Part shown: positions 40,606-50,221 of the stretch, one piece after another
Numbering within the stretch: position 1 is the stretch's first letter
Layout: each line of letters begins with the position of its first letter
Source: CAUZIB01 sp963663925
Lineage (GTDB): Bacteria > Acidobacteriota > Vicinamibacteria > Vicinamibacterales > UBA8438
DNA: 64,000 nucleotides
Reading direction: 5' to 3'
Assembly: GCA_965237405.1 (NCBI GenBank)
Contig: OZ250139.1
Span: 4,092,001-4,156,000, forward strand
Translations under genes and position numbers: made by a program
The notes under the pieces: model-generated
What the model was told of the DNA's origin: nothing
The model's database searches: none
What the model saw: the letters and a program-made list of their open reading frames with translations, nothing else

Positions 40606-43287
40606 ATGAAACTGCTTGACAAGCTTCGCTCGCAGCCCGATTGGGAGAGCACCGATCCGTCGACTCGAGTCACTGCGATCCGTGACTTGGTTGACGACGA
40701 TGGGACGCAGCAGCTGCTCCTTCAGATCGCGCGTAAGGATGATGACCCTTCGGTGCGACGTGAGGCTGTTGTCCGGATTGAGGATCTCAATGCGCTCGTG
40801 GAGATCATTGAGTCCGACGGCGATGGAGCAGTACGCGCGCAGGCGCAGGGTGTCGTTCGCTATCTCGTGATTGGCACCGAGGACGCATTGAAGGGTGAAT
40901 TGGGGGTTGGTGTGCTGTCTGACGAGCACGATTTGATCGCCGTGGCACGCACCGCGTACTTGGAGTCGGTGAGCCGGGCGGCGTTGTTGCGGTTGACTGA
41001 CCAGCGTGCGATCGGGTCTGTCGCGCGGCGCGCGACTCGGAGGGAAATCGCGAAGGAAGCGCTAGCCAAACTCGACGATCCCGGTGAGATTCAGGCGGTC
41101 GTGCTCAAGACTGACGACAAGGCGATTGCCCTTCTGGCCTTTGATCGGCTGACGGAGGGACACTTGACCCGCGAAGTACTCGAGCAACTGGGAAAGCGGG
41201 CCAAGCAGAAGGCTGTTCAGCGTCGAACTCGCGCAGAGCTGTCGGCTCTCGATGCCCTTGTCCAGCCTCCACCGCCGAGCGATCACGTCCGCGTCTGCGA
41301 TGAATTGGATGCAGTTGCCGGGGAGGACGATTTCAATCGTGGACGGGAAGCCCTCGATCGCCTCCTCGAACGATGGGCGGACATCGAAGGTGTCCCCAAC
41401 ACTGAGGTAGCCCGCCGATTCTCCGCGGCTCGAGAGGTAGCCGAGGCGAGGCTCGCAGAGCTTGAGGCATTGGTCGTAGCGACGCGCCCGCCATTACTTG
41501 TCGACCCGGAACCTGAACCGGACCAGCCGAGGGTCGTTCCCGTCTCCCAGGAGTACCTGGTCGCTGTGGAAACGGTTGTCAGAGACCTGGAAAAGTTCGT
41601 TGGGCCAGAAAGTAAGACCGTGTTGGATGAGCGCTGGGCCGATCTCGACACGAAATGGCGGGTGCTGATGTCGAAGGGCCCGACAAGCGGAGCCAACGGC
41701 GAGGCGGATAGTCCCCTGCGCGAACTCCAGCGGCGTCGAGAATCAGTCGACCAACGTCGCAAGGTCATCCTTAGTGAGGCTGCGGCCAGCCGGGAGCGTG
41801 CTGAGCAGGACGGCCTGCGCCGGATACAGCAGCACTGTCGGACTCTCGATGGACTCGTCGCGTCGGAGAATCTCGAACTAGTCGCTGGCGAACGGCAACT
41901 GCGTAGGATTAGGCGACTGCTGGACGATCCAGGTCCTCTGCCCAGGCGGCAAAAGGACGGGGCTTTACGGCAACTCCGGCGCGCTCATACGCAGTTACTC
42001 GGACGGGTACGCGAACTTCGCGACTTTGCGGACTGGCAACGTTGGGCGAACCTGGGAATTCAGGAGTCTCTGTGCGGTCGGATGGAGGCGCTTGCCGGGA
42101 GATCGGACAAGGTAATCGTGGTTCAGTTTCAGGACATCATGTCGCGGTGGCGCCAGACGGCGGATGTGCCAAAAGACCGAGGCGAGGAGCTCTGGCAGCG
42201 TTTCAAGAAGGCGCACGACGCAGTGTATCCGCGTTACCAGCAGAAGCTGGACGAGCAGGCTGCCGAACGTGAGGCGAACCTCGTCAAGCTGATCGCGTTG
42301 GTTGAAGAGGTTGAGCAGCTCGCAAGCTCGAGCGATTGGCTCAAGACCGTCCAGCGGATTACCCACCTTCAGGCGGAGTGGAAATCGATCGGCGCTGCGC
42401 CGAGTAAGCAGCAGCGACAGTTGTGGAAGCGGTTCCGAGAAGCCTGCAACACCTTCTTCAGTCGTCGAAAGGTCGATCTTGTTGACCGCAAGAAGGAATG
42501 GGCCAAGAATCTGACCAGCAAAGAGGCGCTATGTGCAAAGGTTGAGGCGTTGGCAGAGTCGGAAGATCTGCCCGCTGCCATCGCTGAGATTAAGCAGTTA
42601 CAGGGGGAGTGGAAGACGATCGGACCGGTTCGACGCAGTCGTTCCCATGCTTTGTGGCTGCTATTTCGTTCGGCATCTGAGGTGGTATTCGAGCGAGCGA
42701 ACCAGAAGGAAAACGCGGCTGCGGCCGAGCGATCGGCCGTTCTCGAGTCGTTGTGTGTCGAGGTCGAAGCATTGGTCTCGGCTTATTCGACCGACGCTTC
42801 GTCTGAGGGTCTTACGGAGAAAGTCCGTGAGCTGCAGCAGCGCTGGCGCGACGCTCAAGAGGTTTCACCGAACGTGCGTCGAACGCTGTCCATGAGGTTT
42901 GGAAAGGCGCTCGCCCAACTGGCCGCCGCGCGGCCTGACACATTCCGCGGCACGGATCTCGACCCCACGAGAAAATTGCAGCGACTCGAAAAGCTGTGCG
43001 CGCGCCTGGAGGCCATACGACCTTCGATTGACCTCGCCCAGGCCGGCACCTCCCCGGTAGAGATTCTGGCCAGCAAGTGGCGAGATACACTGGCGAGCAA
43101 CCTCATGGGCGCACGGGTCGATGAGGCTGCCGAACGACGAGCCGCCGCTGATGAGGTGAAGCGGGCCAAGCAGGACTACCGACGGATCGGAACGGTTCCC
43201 GGGGAAGACGGCCAACGGTTAGCTACGCGATTTCATACTGTGTGCGATCTTGTTCTCGCATGGGCTTCGCCGGAAAATCGAGGTTAA
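40606..43287 (+). CDS. large DUF349-domain protein with N-terminal HEAT-like region
   Basis: Protein of 893 residues. The first 230 residues are short alpha-helical repeats (LLLQIARKDDDPSVRREAVV, AQAQGVVRYLVIGTEDALK) resembling HEAT repeats. From about 300 on there are several copies of the DUF349 pattern, each with W-x-x-I-G-x...LWxxFxxAxxxxFxR: LQAEWKSIGAAPSKQQRQLW, LQGEWKTIGPVRRSRSHALW, YRRIGTVPGEDGQRLATRF. The protein is strongly charged and coiled-coil-like. DUF349 proteins are widespread, but a molecular function is not settled; a role in nucleic-acid-associated or stress processes has been suggested for relatives. Standing alone, intact. Confidence 0.8.
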   Translation: MKLLDKLRSQPDWESTDPSTRVTAIRDLVDDDGTQQLLLQIARKDDDPSVRREAVVRIEDLNALVEIIESDGDGAVRAQAQGVVRYLVIGTEDALKGELGVGVLSDEHDLIAVARTAYLESVSRAALLRLTDQRAIGSVARRATRREIAKEALAKLDDPGEIQAVVLKTDDKAIALLAFDRLTEGHLTREVLEQLGKRAKQKAVQRRTRAELSALDALVQPPPPSDHVRVCDELDAVAGEDDFNRGREALDRLLERWADIEGVPNTEVARRFSAAREVAEARLAELEALVVATRPPLLVDPEPEPDQPRVVPVSQEYLVAVETVVRDLEKFVGPESKTVLDERWADLDTKWRVLMSKGPTSGANGEADSPLRELQRRRESVDQRRKVILSEAAASRERAEQDGLRRIQQHCRTLDGLVASENLELVAGERQLRRIRRLLDDPGPLPRRQKDGALRQLRRAHTQLLGRVRELRDFADWQRWANLGIQESLCGRMEALAGRSDKVIVVQFQDIMSRWRQTADVPKDRGEELWQRFKKAHDAVYPRYQQKLDEQAAEREANLVKLIALVEEVEQLASSSDWLKTVQRITHLQAEWKSIGAAPSKQQRQLWKRFREACNTFFSRRKVDLVDRKKEWAKNLTSKEALCAKVEALAESEDLPAAIAEIKQLQGEWKTIGPVRRSRSHALWLLFRSASEVVFERANQKENAAAAERSAVLESLCVEVEALVSAYSTDASSEGLTEKVRELQQRWRDAQEVSPNVRRTLSMRFGKALAQLAAARPDTFRGTDLDPTRKLQRLEKLCARLEAIRPSIDLAQAGTSPVEILASKWRDTLASNLMGARVDEAAERRAAADEVKRAKQDYRRIGTVPGEDGQRLATRFHTVCDLVLAWASPENRG

Positions 43288-43693
43288 ACCTCGCGCGTCG
43301 GCAGCGAAAAACGCTGGTCTTTCGTGCTCCCAGCTGAGCGGCTTGAGAAGGATCGGTAGCGGTGGGAACGCCGCGTATCGGATCGTCCAACTGGTGCCCT
43401 GCGAACGGCATGACTGGATTCGACCGATGCGGCGTTCCGCTTGACGCGCTTTACCAGCCTCGCGCAGGTAATGCTCTCGGTGTTTCCGGAGCAGGTGTCC
43501 TGGCAGGAGAACGCGTGTCGGCGCTATCGGGTGCCTTGGTCGATGTGTTGGTGGTGGTCGTGGGTGCCCCATCCGACCACTAGAAGGTGCATGATCAATC
43601 AGCGGCCCGATCGGAGATCGGCCCGGGTCTATTTGACGGTGAGCTTCCATCGAGTACAGTGAAGTTGGCGATGGGTACTACCGTCGTGCTCGA
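43288..43693. other. intergenic, 400 bases, nothing convincing
   Basis: A perfect 15-base palindrome CGAGGTTAAACCTCG follows the DUF349 stop (overlapping it); it has no T-tract. A 73-codon frame (43362-43583, plus) has no known family. A weak hairpin (GGCCCGATC...GATCGGCC) lies near 43605. No gene is proposed. Confidence 0.4.
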
Positions 43694-44356
43694 GTGTTGA
43701 TGTTACCAACCACTGTCTCAATTCCCTTCTACTTGTTTGCCATCGTCGGCACCGTCGTCGTCGCGGGAGAGCCGCAACAGCCCTCCGGTGAGGATTCCCC
43801 GTCTATAGGTCAGGGTGCACCCGAATTGCCACCAGGCGCCGTTCGGCTGGTGAGCTTCACGCGTAAAGGTGGCAAGGTCGCACTGTGCGTTGAGGAGCCC
43901 GGAGGTCCACTTGAGTATGGTGCACGATGGATCGCAAGAACTCGCGTCTGGATTGACGACGGTACTCGGATGCGTCAGGTGGGTACAGCACCTGGATCGT
44001 GCGATCCGGTGTGGTCGTTTGACGGCGAGCGAGTGGCCGTTGTTGCCCCGGATGGTTTGTGGGTGCTGTCGGATGACCTGCGGGTCACGATGCACCTAGT
44101 CGACATTCGCCATAGCGAATCGCCCGGCGACGAGCGCGCGCATCGTACGCTGTCGAGCCAGGCATGGTCTCCGGACGGACGCTACTTGGCGTTCGTTGTG
44201 AGTGCGGGACAGACCGCGTGGGTCGCGGCGGTTCACTCACGGACCGGCGTTAGCGTGCTCGTTTCGGACCCCGAAACGTACGAGTTCAGTTGGGGTTCTG
44301 ACTCACAGTCGCTCCGTTTCGGATCACGACGGGTCGTTCGGCTCGAATCGCCGTAA
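43694..44356 (+). CDS. exported WD40/TolB-like propeller protein
   Basis: Protein of 220 residues with a hydrophobic N-terminus (STVSIPFYLFAIVGTVVVAG region, about 6-25) serving as signal peptide. The body has TolB-like propeller blades: LVSFTRKGGKVALCVEEPGG, PVWSFDGERVAVVAPDGLWV, QAWSPDGRYLAFVVSAGQTA and EFSWGSDSQSLRFGSRRVVR. Only about four blades, so it would need to pair or belongs to a small-propeller class. It is 12 bases upstream of the M28 peptidase gene and probably co-transcribed. No enzymatic motif; a periplasmic binding role is possible. Confidence 0.65.
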   Translation: MLMLPTTVSIPFYLFAIVGTVVVAGEPQQPSGEDSPSIGQGAPELPPGAVRLVSFTRKGGKVALCVEEPGGPLEYGARWIARTRVWIDDGTRMRQVGTAPGSCDPVWSFDGERVAVVAPDGLWVLSDDLRVTMHLVDIRHSESPGDERAHRTLSSQAWSPDGRYLAFVVSAGQTAWVAAVHSRTGVSVLVSDPETYEFSWGSDSQSLRFGSRRVVRLESP

Positions 44357-44368
44357 GGAACGCCGAGC

Positions 44369-46207
44369 ATGACCCCGAGTGCAATCTGTTGTCGCGTCGC
44401 GATGATGTTGTGGGTGCCGGCCACGTTGTTGTCCGGGGCGTGCGCCAACCCGACTGAACCGATCACGATGGATTCGAGGGAGATGGTGGAGACCCTTGCC
44501 TCCGATGCATTGGAGGGGCGACTAACCGGGACCGAGGGCGCCAAGCGCGCGGCGGATTACATCATCACTCAGCTGAAGATGATCGGCGCGACACCGCTGC
44601 CAGGCGCCGCCGATTATCGTCTGCCGTTTCAATTTACTGCCGGCGTCAACGACAGTGAAAGTCGTGTGTCTGTCGATGGTTCTGCGATCGATTCAACGTC
44701 GTGGAACGGACACAAGGTTCGGGCACTGTCCTTCTCCAGCACTGGAACAGTGTCGGGTGAACTGGTCTTCGCTGGCTATGGCCTAGTCGTGCCCGAGACT
44801 GAAGGCTTCGCCTACGACAGCTACGCGGCACTTGACGTCAACGGGAAGACCGTGATGGTGCTCCGTTATTTTCCTGAAGAAGCAGAAGGCGAGCTAAGGG
44901 GTGCCCTATCTAGGTATTCTGGGCTTCGCTACAAGGCGATGGCTGCGCGGCAGCGCGGCGCGTCTGGCCTCATCGTCGTCACCGGACCTCGTTCGCCAAA
45001 CGCCGGCGCACTTGTGCCGATGACGTTTGACACGGCCATCTCGGGTTCGCGTATCCACGCTGCGAGTGTTGCCGGTGACGTGGGAGAGATACTGATCGGC
45101 TTGACCGGTAAGACGCTTAACGACGTACAGGCGTCACTGGATAGCGGGAATCCTCATGTGACCGGATTCGATATCCCTAATGTCAAGGTGACACTGGAGA
45201 TCCGCATCGAACGAGAACAGCGGGTTGGTCATAACGTGGTCGGGTTGCTACCCGGTTCGGAATCGAGCGAGATCGCTAAACCCTACGTCCTACTGGGCGC
45301 GCACTTCGATCACCTTGGGCGCGGCACGGGTGGAAACTCACTGGCGCGCGAAGGAGAAGCCGGAGAAGTACATAACGGCGCTGATGACAACGCGTCTGGC
45401 GTTGCAGCTGTTTTGTTGGCGGCATCCCAGCTGGCCTGGGCAGGACGGCGTCGTGGTGTGATCTTGGCCTTTTGGTCGGGCGAGGAGCTCGGGTTGCTCG
45501 GGTCGGCCGACTTCGTCAAAACGTCACCGGTGCCGACGAATCAGATCGCAGCGTACTTGAACTTCGACATGGTCGGTCGGGTCGTCGAGGAACGGTTGAG
45601 CGTACAGGCCGTTGGGACTAGTCCCATCTGGATAGAGCTGGTGGAGGAGTTAAACGAAGCGTTCGCATTCGATCTCCAGTTTGTCGATACCCCGTACCTG
45701 CCAACTGACGTGATGAGCTTGATTCAGGCCGATGTTCCGAGCGTCGGATTCTTCACCGGGAGTCACGAGGACTACCATCGACCCACTGATGATCCAGATA
45801 CCCTCAACTACGATGGGCTGGTTCGGATCGCATCGCTGGCTTCCGCTGTTGCCAATCACCTGACGAACACCGATGCCCCGCCTCAGTTTGTCAGAGTCGA
45901 TCGGGTGGCCCAACAGGGAAGTCAGGCGGTGATGCGGATCTTCACCGGAACCATTCCCGACTACAGTCAGGAAGCTGAGGGACTATTACTGTCGGGTGTC
46001 GTGGGTGGTGGTCCAGCGGATCTAGCTGGCCTTCAGGGCGGCGACGTCGTCGTGGAACTTGCAGGGCAGTCGATCGCGAATATCTACGACTACACCTACG
46101 CCCTCGATCTTTTGCGCGTCGGGCAGGTCGCTAATGTTGTGTTTATTCGTGATGGCGAGCGGATCGAGGCAGAGCTGGTGCCGAGGGCGAGGGAGCAAAG
46201 AAACTAA
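44369..46207 (+). CDS. M28 family metallopeptidase with PA and PDZ domains, exported
   Basis: Protein of 612 residues. The N-terminal hydrophobic segment ends ATLLSGACANP, a lipoprotein-like signal (Cys26). A PA-type insertion (about 120-240) precedes the M28 zinc site: LLGAHFDHLGRG, NGADDNASGVAAVLL, FWSGEELGLLGSADF, NFDMVGR and HEDYHRPTDDPDT. All metal ligands and the Glu catalyst are present. The C-terminal part (about 525-605) is a PDZ-like domain (LSGVVGGGPADLAGLQGGDV VVELAGQ). An aminopeptidase-type enzyme of the periplasm or outer face. It may form an operon with the upstream propeller. Confidence 0.87.
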   Translation: MTPSAICCRVAMMLWVPATLLSGACANPTEPITMDSREMVETLASDALEGRLTGTEGAKRAADYIITQLKMIGATPLPGAADYRLPFQFTAGVNDSESRVSVDGSAIDSTSWNGHKVRALSFSSTGTVSGELVFAGYGLVVPETEGFAYDSYAALDVNGKTVMVLRYFPEEAEGELRGALSRYSGLRYKAMAARQRGASGLIVVTGPRSPNAGALVPMTFDTAISGSRIHAASVAGDVGEILIGLTGKTLNDVQASLDSGNPHVTGFDIPNVKVTLEIRIEREQRVGHNVVGLLPGSESSEIAKPYVLLGAHFDHLGRGTGGNSLAREGEAGEVHNGADDNASGVAAVLLAASQLAWAGRRRGVILAFWSGEELGLLGSADFVKTSPVPTNQIAAYLNFDMVGRVVEERLSVQAVGTSPIWIELVEELNEAFAFDLQFVDTPYLPTDVMSLIQADVPSVGFFTGSHEDYHRPTDDPDTLNYDGLVRIASLASAVANHLTNTDAPPQFVRVDRVAQQGSQAVMRIFTGTIPDYSQEAEGLLLSGVVGGGPADLAGLQGGDVVVELAGQSIANIYDYTYALDLLRVGQVANVVFIRDGERIEAELVPRAREQRN

Positions 46208-46236
46208 GGCGAGTTTCGTCGCGCGGTCTTAGTTTT
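46201..46236. terminator. shared bidirectional terminator candidate
   Basis: AAACTAAG (46201-46208) and CTTAGTTT (46228-46235) form an 8-bp stem between two convergent genes (M28 peptidase and PQQ propeller), with an A-run at one side and TTTT on the other. The loop is long (19 bases) with a small inner GCG/CGC pairing. Confidence 0.4.
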
Positions 46237-47689
46237 AGTTCAGCGGGTTGTCCTGCGCTCCATCCTTGATGGCCCACAGTCGATTACGAGTCAGGATGTA
46301 CATGACCCCGTCACGAATGGCCGGCGTGCTGTAGACGGCGGCACCCAAGTTGTACTCGCCGATAACCTTGAGCTGACGCCCGGCGCTCAAGACGACGACG
46401 TCGCCGTCTTCGTCGCCTAGGTACACCTTACCATCGGCTGCGAACGGCGAGCCCCACACTGCTGCGAGCGTGTCGTAGGTCCAGAACTCGTTCCCCGATT
46501 CGGGATCAAGCGCATGTAGGAAGCCTGACAGACTCGAGATGTAGAGCACTCCATCCTTGATCGCAGCGGTGGACATCGTGCGATAGAAATTTTCGCCGCC
46601 CCGATGCCAGACGAGGTGACTATCGGTAACGTCGCCGGTTCCTGTTGCGTCGATCGCGTAGAAGTGTCCTGGCGCCTCACCGTGTTCCGGATCCTGACCA
46701 ACGCCGAGGTAGACTTTGTTGTCGTAGACGACGGGAGTCGCGAGCACGTTGTTTCGCGTGCCCCGACCTCCCAATATCCAATCGGAGTCCTTCGGGTTAA
46801 GGTCGAACTGCCAGACGTCTTCACCGGTTTCAGCATCCAGGCTGTAGAGCACGCCGTTACCACCCGCGAAGATGATTTGACCGAGGCCGTTGATTTCGGC
46901 GTAGGCTGGGTTGGTCCAGTGGCCGTGTAAAATGGTTTCTCCAGCGATGGTCCGTTCCCACATCAGCTCGCCCGTGTTCTTGTCGAGGGCGATGAATGCC
47001 GGTGAGAACGGCGAGGGTACGTTGACATGGCCCTCGTCGACACCGTTGCTGGTCACCGTGTACAGCATGTCGCCGACGACCAGCGGAGAACCCGTGGCTA
47101 GGTTGTGGGGAAACACGTCGAGCTCGCCGATCATGTCGTACGACCAAACCACGTCTCCGGCCATCTCGCCCGTGTTCGATTCGTCGGTGAACGGCCCGTC
47201 GTTTTCGCCGTCCTTGAATCCCTCCGCATCGAGGCTGACGACGGTAGCCTCATTTGAGACGTAATAGATACGGTCGTTCTCCATATACGCTGTCGAACAA
47301 ATTCCCTGTAAAGGCCAATCGTTCACACGTCCCGTACTCAGCTTGTCGTGGACCATTTGCCACAGAAACTCACCGCTCATCGCATCGAAGACCATGACCA
47401 CGCCCTTGTCGCCCTCGATGCTCGGGTCGCGACGGCCCTCGTTGTTCGTACCGACATAGACTTTTCCGCCGGCGACGACCGCACCGCCGTACGCTTGCGA
47501 GCCTACCGGCTGTGACCATAGGATGTTTTTCCCGGTCGAAACATCCCAGCTAATAGGGAGCCCCGTATCGTCGGAAGCCATGTTCCGGGCGGGCGTATTC
47601 CCAAACATTGCGGTTTCCTGAGCGCCGGTTTCGCTCGAACCTGCTAGAAGCCCTGCGGCAAGTGCCCACGTAAGACCGTGTCGAATCAT
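46235..47689 (-). CDS. PQQ-like beta-propeller protein, exported
   Basis: Protein of 484 residues with a signal peptide (LTWALAAGLLAGSSETGAQ, about 5-23) and an eight-bladed quinoprotein-like propeller. Characteristic blades: FDAMSGEFLWQMVHDKLSTG, ALDKNTGELMWERTIAG, SLDAETGEDVWQFDLNP, ALDPESGNEFWTYDTLAAVW. It contains AIDATGTGDVTDSHLVWHRG, typical of the large exported PQQ-repeat family of Acidobacteria and Planctomycetes. No haem site, so a substrate-binding or scaffolding role is more likely than respiration. Its start overlaps the stop of the next propeller gene by ATGA. Confidence 0.8.
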   Translation of the reverse strand: MIRHGLTWALAAGLLAGSSETGAQETAMFGNTPARNMASDDTGLPISWDVSTGKNILWSQPVGSQAYGGAVVAGGKVYVGTNNEGRRDPSIEGDKGVVMVFDAMSGEFLWQMVHDKLSTGRVNDWPLQGICSTAYMENDRIYYVSNEATVVSLDAEGFKDGENDGPFTDESNTGEMAGDVVWSYDMIGELDVFPHNLATGSPLVVGDMLYTVTSNGVDEGHVNVPSPFSPAFIALDKNTGELMWERTIAGETILHGHWTNPAYAEINGLGQIIFAGGNGVLYSLDAETGEDVWQFDLNPKDSDWILGGRGTRNNVLATPVVYDNKVYLGVGQDPEHGEAPGHFYAIDATGTGDVTDSHLVWHRGGENFYRTMSTAAIKDGVLYISSLSGFLHALDPESGNEFWTYDTLAAVWGSPFAADGKVYLGDEDGDVVVLSAGRQLKVIGEYNLGAAVYSTPAIRDGVMYILTRNRLWAIKDGAQDNPLN

Positions 47690-49896
47690 TGGTTCTCCGT
47701 CACCCTCACATTATCGATGTAGATTTCAATAGGCGAGTATGCAACAAGCCCCGGACTGCCGGCGCGTATCGGTTGCGGGTCCTCGACAGTGACGGTCCAC
47801 GTGGATGGCTCCGATTTGTCACGAGGCCAGACCTTTCCGCGGATGCGTGCAGTGTCACCGTCTAGGTCCACACGAAGTTTAAGTGTGTACCAAATGCCAG
47901 ATTCCCAGGCGAACTCGGCCCGTTCATCGATCCGAAGCTCGGCCGCCCACGACTGCAGCTGTACGCGCTGCACGTTGCCTTGGAGATCCAGAGTGTAGCC
48001 GCTGTTGATGATCCCGAGGTCCGGACGGCGCCGTCGCCACTCAGAAGCCATCATGTCGGCTTGAACGGTGTAGCCGGTCATGTCGGCTGGACCGAGGTAG
48101 ATCGCGTGTCGGTGAAGGCCGCTTGGCGAAGGGCTTTTCATGAGTACTTGCTCACCGCCGATGTCCGCCGCGCTGACGCGAGGTCCGCCTCCGATCCATA
48201 TCGGCGATTGCCCACCTTCGAAGTTCTCGTACCAGGGAAGGGGCGCGAAAACCCGGACCTGTGCCACAGCTGTGAATTCCCCAACCGTTGCAACGACCCG
48301 GCCACCCTGTGTCGAGACCGAAGCGCTCGTCGACAGGGTTCCGTCGGACGAAACGCTTGCTCCGACCAGACCGTCCACGGCCCAGCGGGCTTCCTGCTCT
48401 CCGACGAGTCGTCCTTGAGCATCGAGAGCACGTACTCGGAACCGGACGGTATCGCCCGCAGACAGAATCAACTCGGCAGGAACGACTTGAAGGCGTGTTG
48501 TGTCACCCGGGACCCCCTCGTTGCTGAATACACTCTCGCCCGCATCGGCTCGAAACGGAGCGCTTGGATGGCCAATCGCGTAAATCCCCGATTCAGCCGT
48601 GAAGTAGAGTCGCCCATAGGCCGGCGCGAACGATCCGTAGATCTCGGCATGCCTCCCGTCTTCGACCTCGACCTCATCGAAGTCCAGAACGGTCACGCCG
48701 GTTCGACGCGGTTTAAGGATGTGGACGTTTCCGTTCGTCTCGTTGATGTAGAGCTTTCCATCGGCCCATACGGGCGACGCTTTGCCTACTGTGCCAACGC
48801 TGTGATCCCACAGTATCTCGCCGCCGTCGGCATCAATCGCCAACAAGTTAGCCGAGTTGTCGATGACATAAAGGATGCCGTCCTTGATGAGTGGCGACGC
48901 GAATCCAACCGCCGCCTCGTTGACGCGCCAGCGCTCGTGGGTTGCGGTCACGTCGCCCGTGCCAGTCGCATCGATGGCGACGACGCGGCCCATCGTGCCC
49001 TGATCAACGTTTTCCTCGCTGTGGCTGATATAGACGGTCGTTCCATCGAAAACAGGTGATACGTTGATTCCGCGCTTACTGAGCTTGTACTTCCAGACCG
49101 TTTCACCGGTCCGAGCCTGTAGCGCGTACACCCATCCGTCGGCGTTTCCGTCAATCAGCAGCCGTTGGCCGTCGACGACGACGACAATTGGCACCGACTG
49201 GGTGTTCATGTCGAAGACACCACCGCCCGGCGTTGCGATGAACTGCACCTGTCCAGTCCGTTTCTCGAAGGCGACGTACTTGTGTCGGGGTGGGCCGCGG
49301 TATTCGCCCCAAGAGGCGCCAATGATTGAGAGAAACACGCTTTCTTCGTCCACCACTGGCGTCGACGTCCGGCCGCCATACCCAGAGGCTCGACCGAGTT
49401 CCTCGGCGAGGCGCCAGCTCCACACAATCGTGCCGTTGCGATCAAAAGCATTGAAGCGGCCGTCAACGGTCAGCGCGTAGAGGTGCCCAGTCTCGGGGTC
49501 GCCGGTAACGTTCCCCCAACCGACCCGGTTGAACGGAACTGTGGTGTTCATGATGCTGAAGTGGTGCTCCCAGAGTTTGGCACCTGTTTCGGCATCCCAG
49601 CATGCAACCACCTCTTGTTTCTCGACGCCATCGCCGGATCGGCCGTTGGCACAGACGCGGCCGTCGAATACCGCTGGTGTCGACCGTCCGATCCATGCGT
49701 CCGACCAGACCAGGTTCTCTCCATCCACCGACCAGGTCGATGGCAGGCTGGTCTCGTTCGACACGCCGCTCTGCGAGCGGCCGCGCCAGCTTGGCCAGTC
49801 GTCGGCTTGGGACTGGGATGCTGAGCAGAGGCTGATCGCGAGGAGGCTCACCACGACGCGCACTCGAGTGCCGACTGTAGACTTCATGTCCAACAT
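47686..49896 (-). CDS. large exported PQQ-propeller protein with Ig-like and jelly-roll-like C-terminal domains
   Basis: Protein of 736 residues from the ATG at 49896 (in frame alternative at 49887; the ORF upstream to 50067 adds unrelated residues). Signal peptide RVRVVVSLLAISLCSASQSQA. Residues about 30-430 are propeller blades: DWPSWRGRSQSGVSNETSLP, CWDAETGAKLWEHHFSIM, ALQARTGETVWKYKLSKR, AIDATGTGDVTATHERWRVN, AIDADGGEILWDHSVGTVG. Then an Ig-like region (LQVVPAELILSAGDTVRFRV RALDAQGRLVGEQ) and a concanavalin-like domain (LPWYENFEGGQSPIWIGGGP ... YTVQADMMASEWRR, EIYIDNVRVTENQ). Paired with the previous gene and translationally coupled. Function unknown; extracellular or periplasmic binding. 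Confidence 0.8.
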   Translation of the reverse strand: MLDMKSTVGTRVRVVVSLLAISLCSASQSQADDWPSWRGRSQSGVSNETSLPSTWSVDGENLVWSDAWIGRSTPAVFDGRVCANGRSGDGVEKQEVVACWDAETGAKLWEHHFSIMNTTVPFNRVGWGNVTGDPETGHLYALTVDGRFNAFDRNGTIVWSWRLAEELGRASGYGGRTSTPVVDEESVFLSIIGASWGEYRGPPRHKYVAFEKRTGQVQFIATPGGGVFDMNTQSVPIVVVVDGQRLLIDGNADGWVYALQARTGETVWKYKLSKRGINVSPVFDGTTVYISHSEENVDQGTMGRVVAIDATGTGDVTATHERWRVNEAAVGFASPLIKDGILYVIDNSANLLAIDADGGEILWDHSVGTVGKASPVWADGKLYINETNGNVHILKPRRTGVTVLDFDEVEVEDGRHAEIYGSFAPAYGRLYFTAESGIYAIGHPSAPFRADAGESVFSNEGVPGDTTRLQVVPAELILSAGDTVRFRVRALDAQGRLVGEQEARWAVDGLVGASVSSDGTLSTSASVSTQGGRVVATVGEFTAVAQVRVFAPLPWYENFEGGQSPIWIGGGPRVSAADIGGEQVLMKSPSPSGLHRHAIYLGPADMTGYTVQADMMASEWRRRRPDLGIINSGYTLDLQGNVQRVQLQSWAAELRIDERAEFAWESGIWYTLKLRVDLDGDTARIRGKVWPRDKSEPSTWTVTVEDPQPIRAGSPGLVAYSPIEIYIDNVRVTENQ

Positions 49897-49961
49897 GACT
49901 TCACTAGGGTGAAAACACGTTCCACGCGTCAGACTGGCGATGATATCAGGGGCTTCGTCAG

Positions 49962-50105
49962 CTATGCCAGCACCCGATCTGCCGTCCACGCTAGTCCGAT
50001 GATAGCAATTGTGCCCGACATCGGTACGATCACGTAGCGACGGTACCACACCCGTCCGCGGAACCACCCGAGCGTTGCGAGAGTACCCACCCGCTCTGTT
50101 ACTTT
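49962..50105 (-). pseudogene. C-terminal remnant of a HupE/UreJ-like membrane protein
   Basis: The minus frame GWFRGRVWYRRYVIVPMSGT IAIIGLAWTADRVLA ends in a stop at 49962. A terminal W-Y-R-R, then P-x-S-x-x-I-A-x-x-G-x-x-W-x-x-x-R is typical of the last helix of HupE/UreJ-type proteins. The upstream part of the protein is missing and the frame upstream runs into the zinc-ribbon ORF. Tentative. Confidence 0.4.
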
Positions 50106-50221
50106 ACGATTGTAACGGGAATCCGTTGCTTGCTTCGTCCGAGATTGAGCCAGTGCGGGCACTTGATTTCATCTGCATACAGCCGCTCGCAGTCATCACA
50201 GCGAACACATTCACTTTTCAC
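50099..50221 (-). CDS. small zinc-ribbon-like protein
   Basis: A 40-residue frame starting at GTG 50221, overlapping the stop of the upstream gene by GTGA, hence translationally coupled. It begins MKSECVRCDDCERLYADEIK then CPHW; three Cys (5, 8, 11) plus Cys21 look like a half rubredoxin/zinc-ribbon. The fourth ligand expected in a CPHC motif is replaced by Trp here. The C-terminal part (LNLGRSKQRIPVTIVK) is basic. Could be complete or the start of a decayed gene whose end is the HupE-like remnant. Not found by usual length limits. Confidence 0.35.
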   Translation of the reverse strand: MKSECVRCDDCERLYADEIKCPHWLNLGRSKQRIPVTIVK

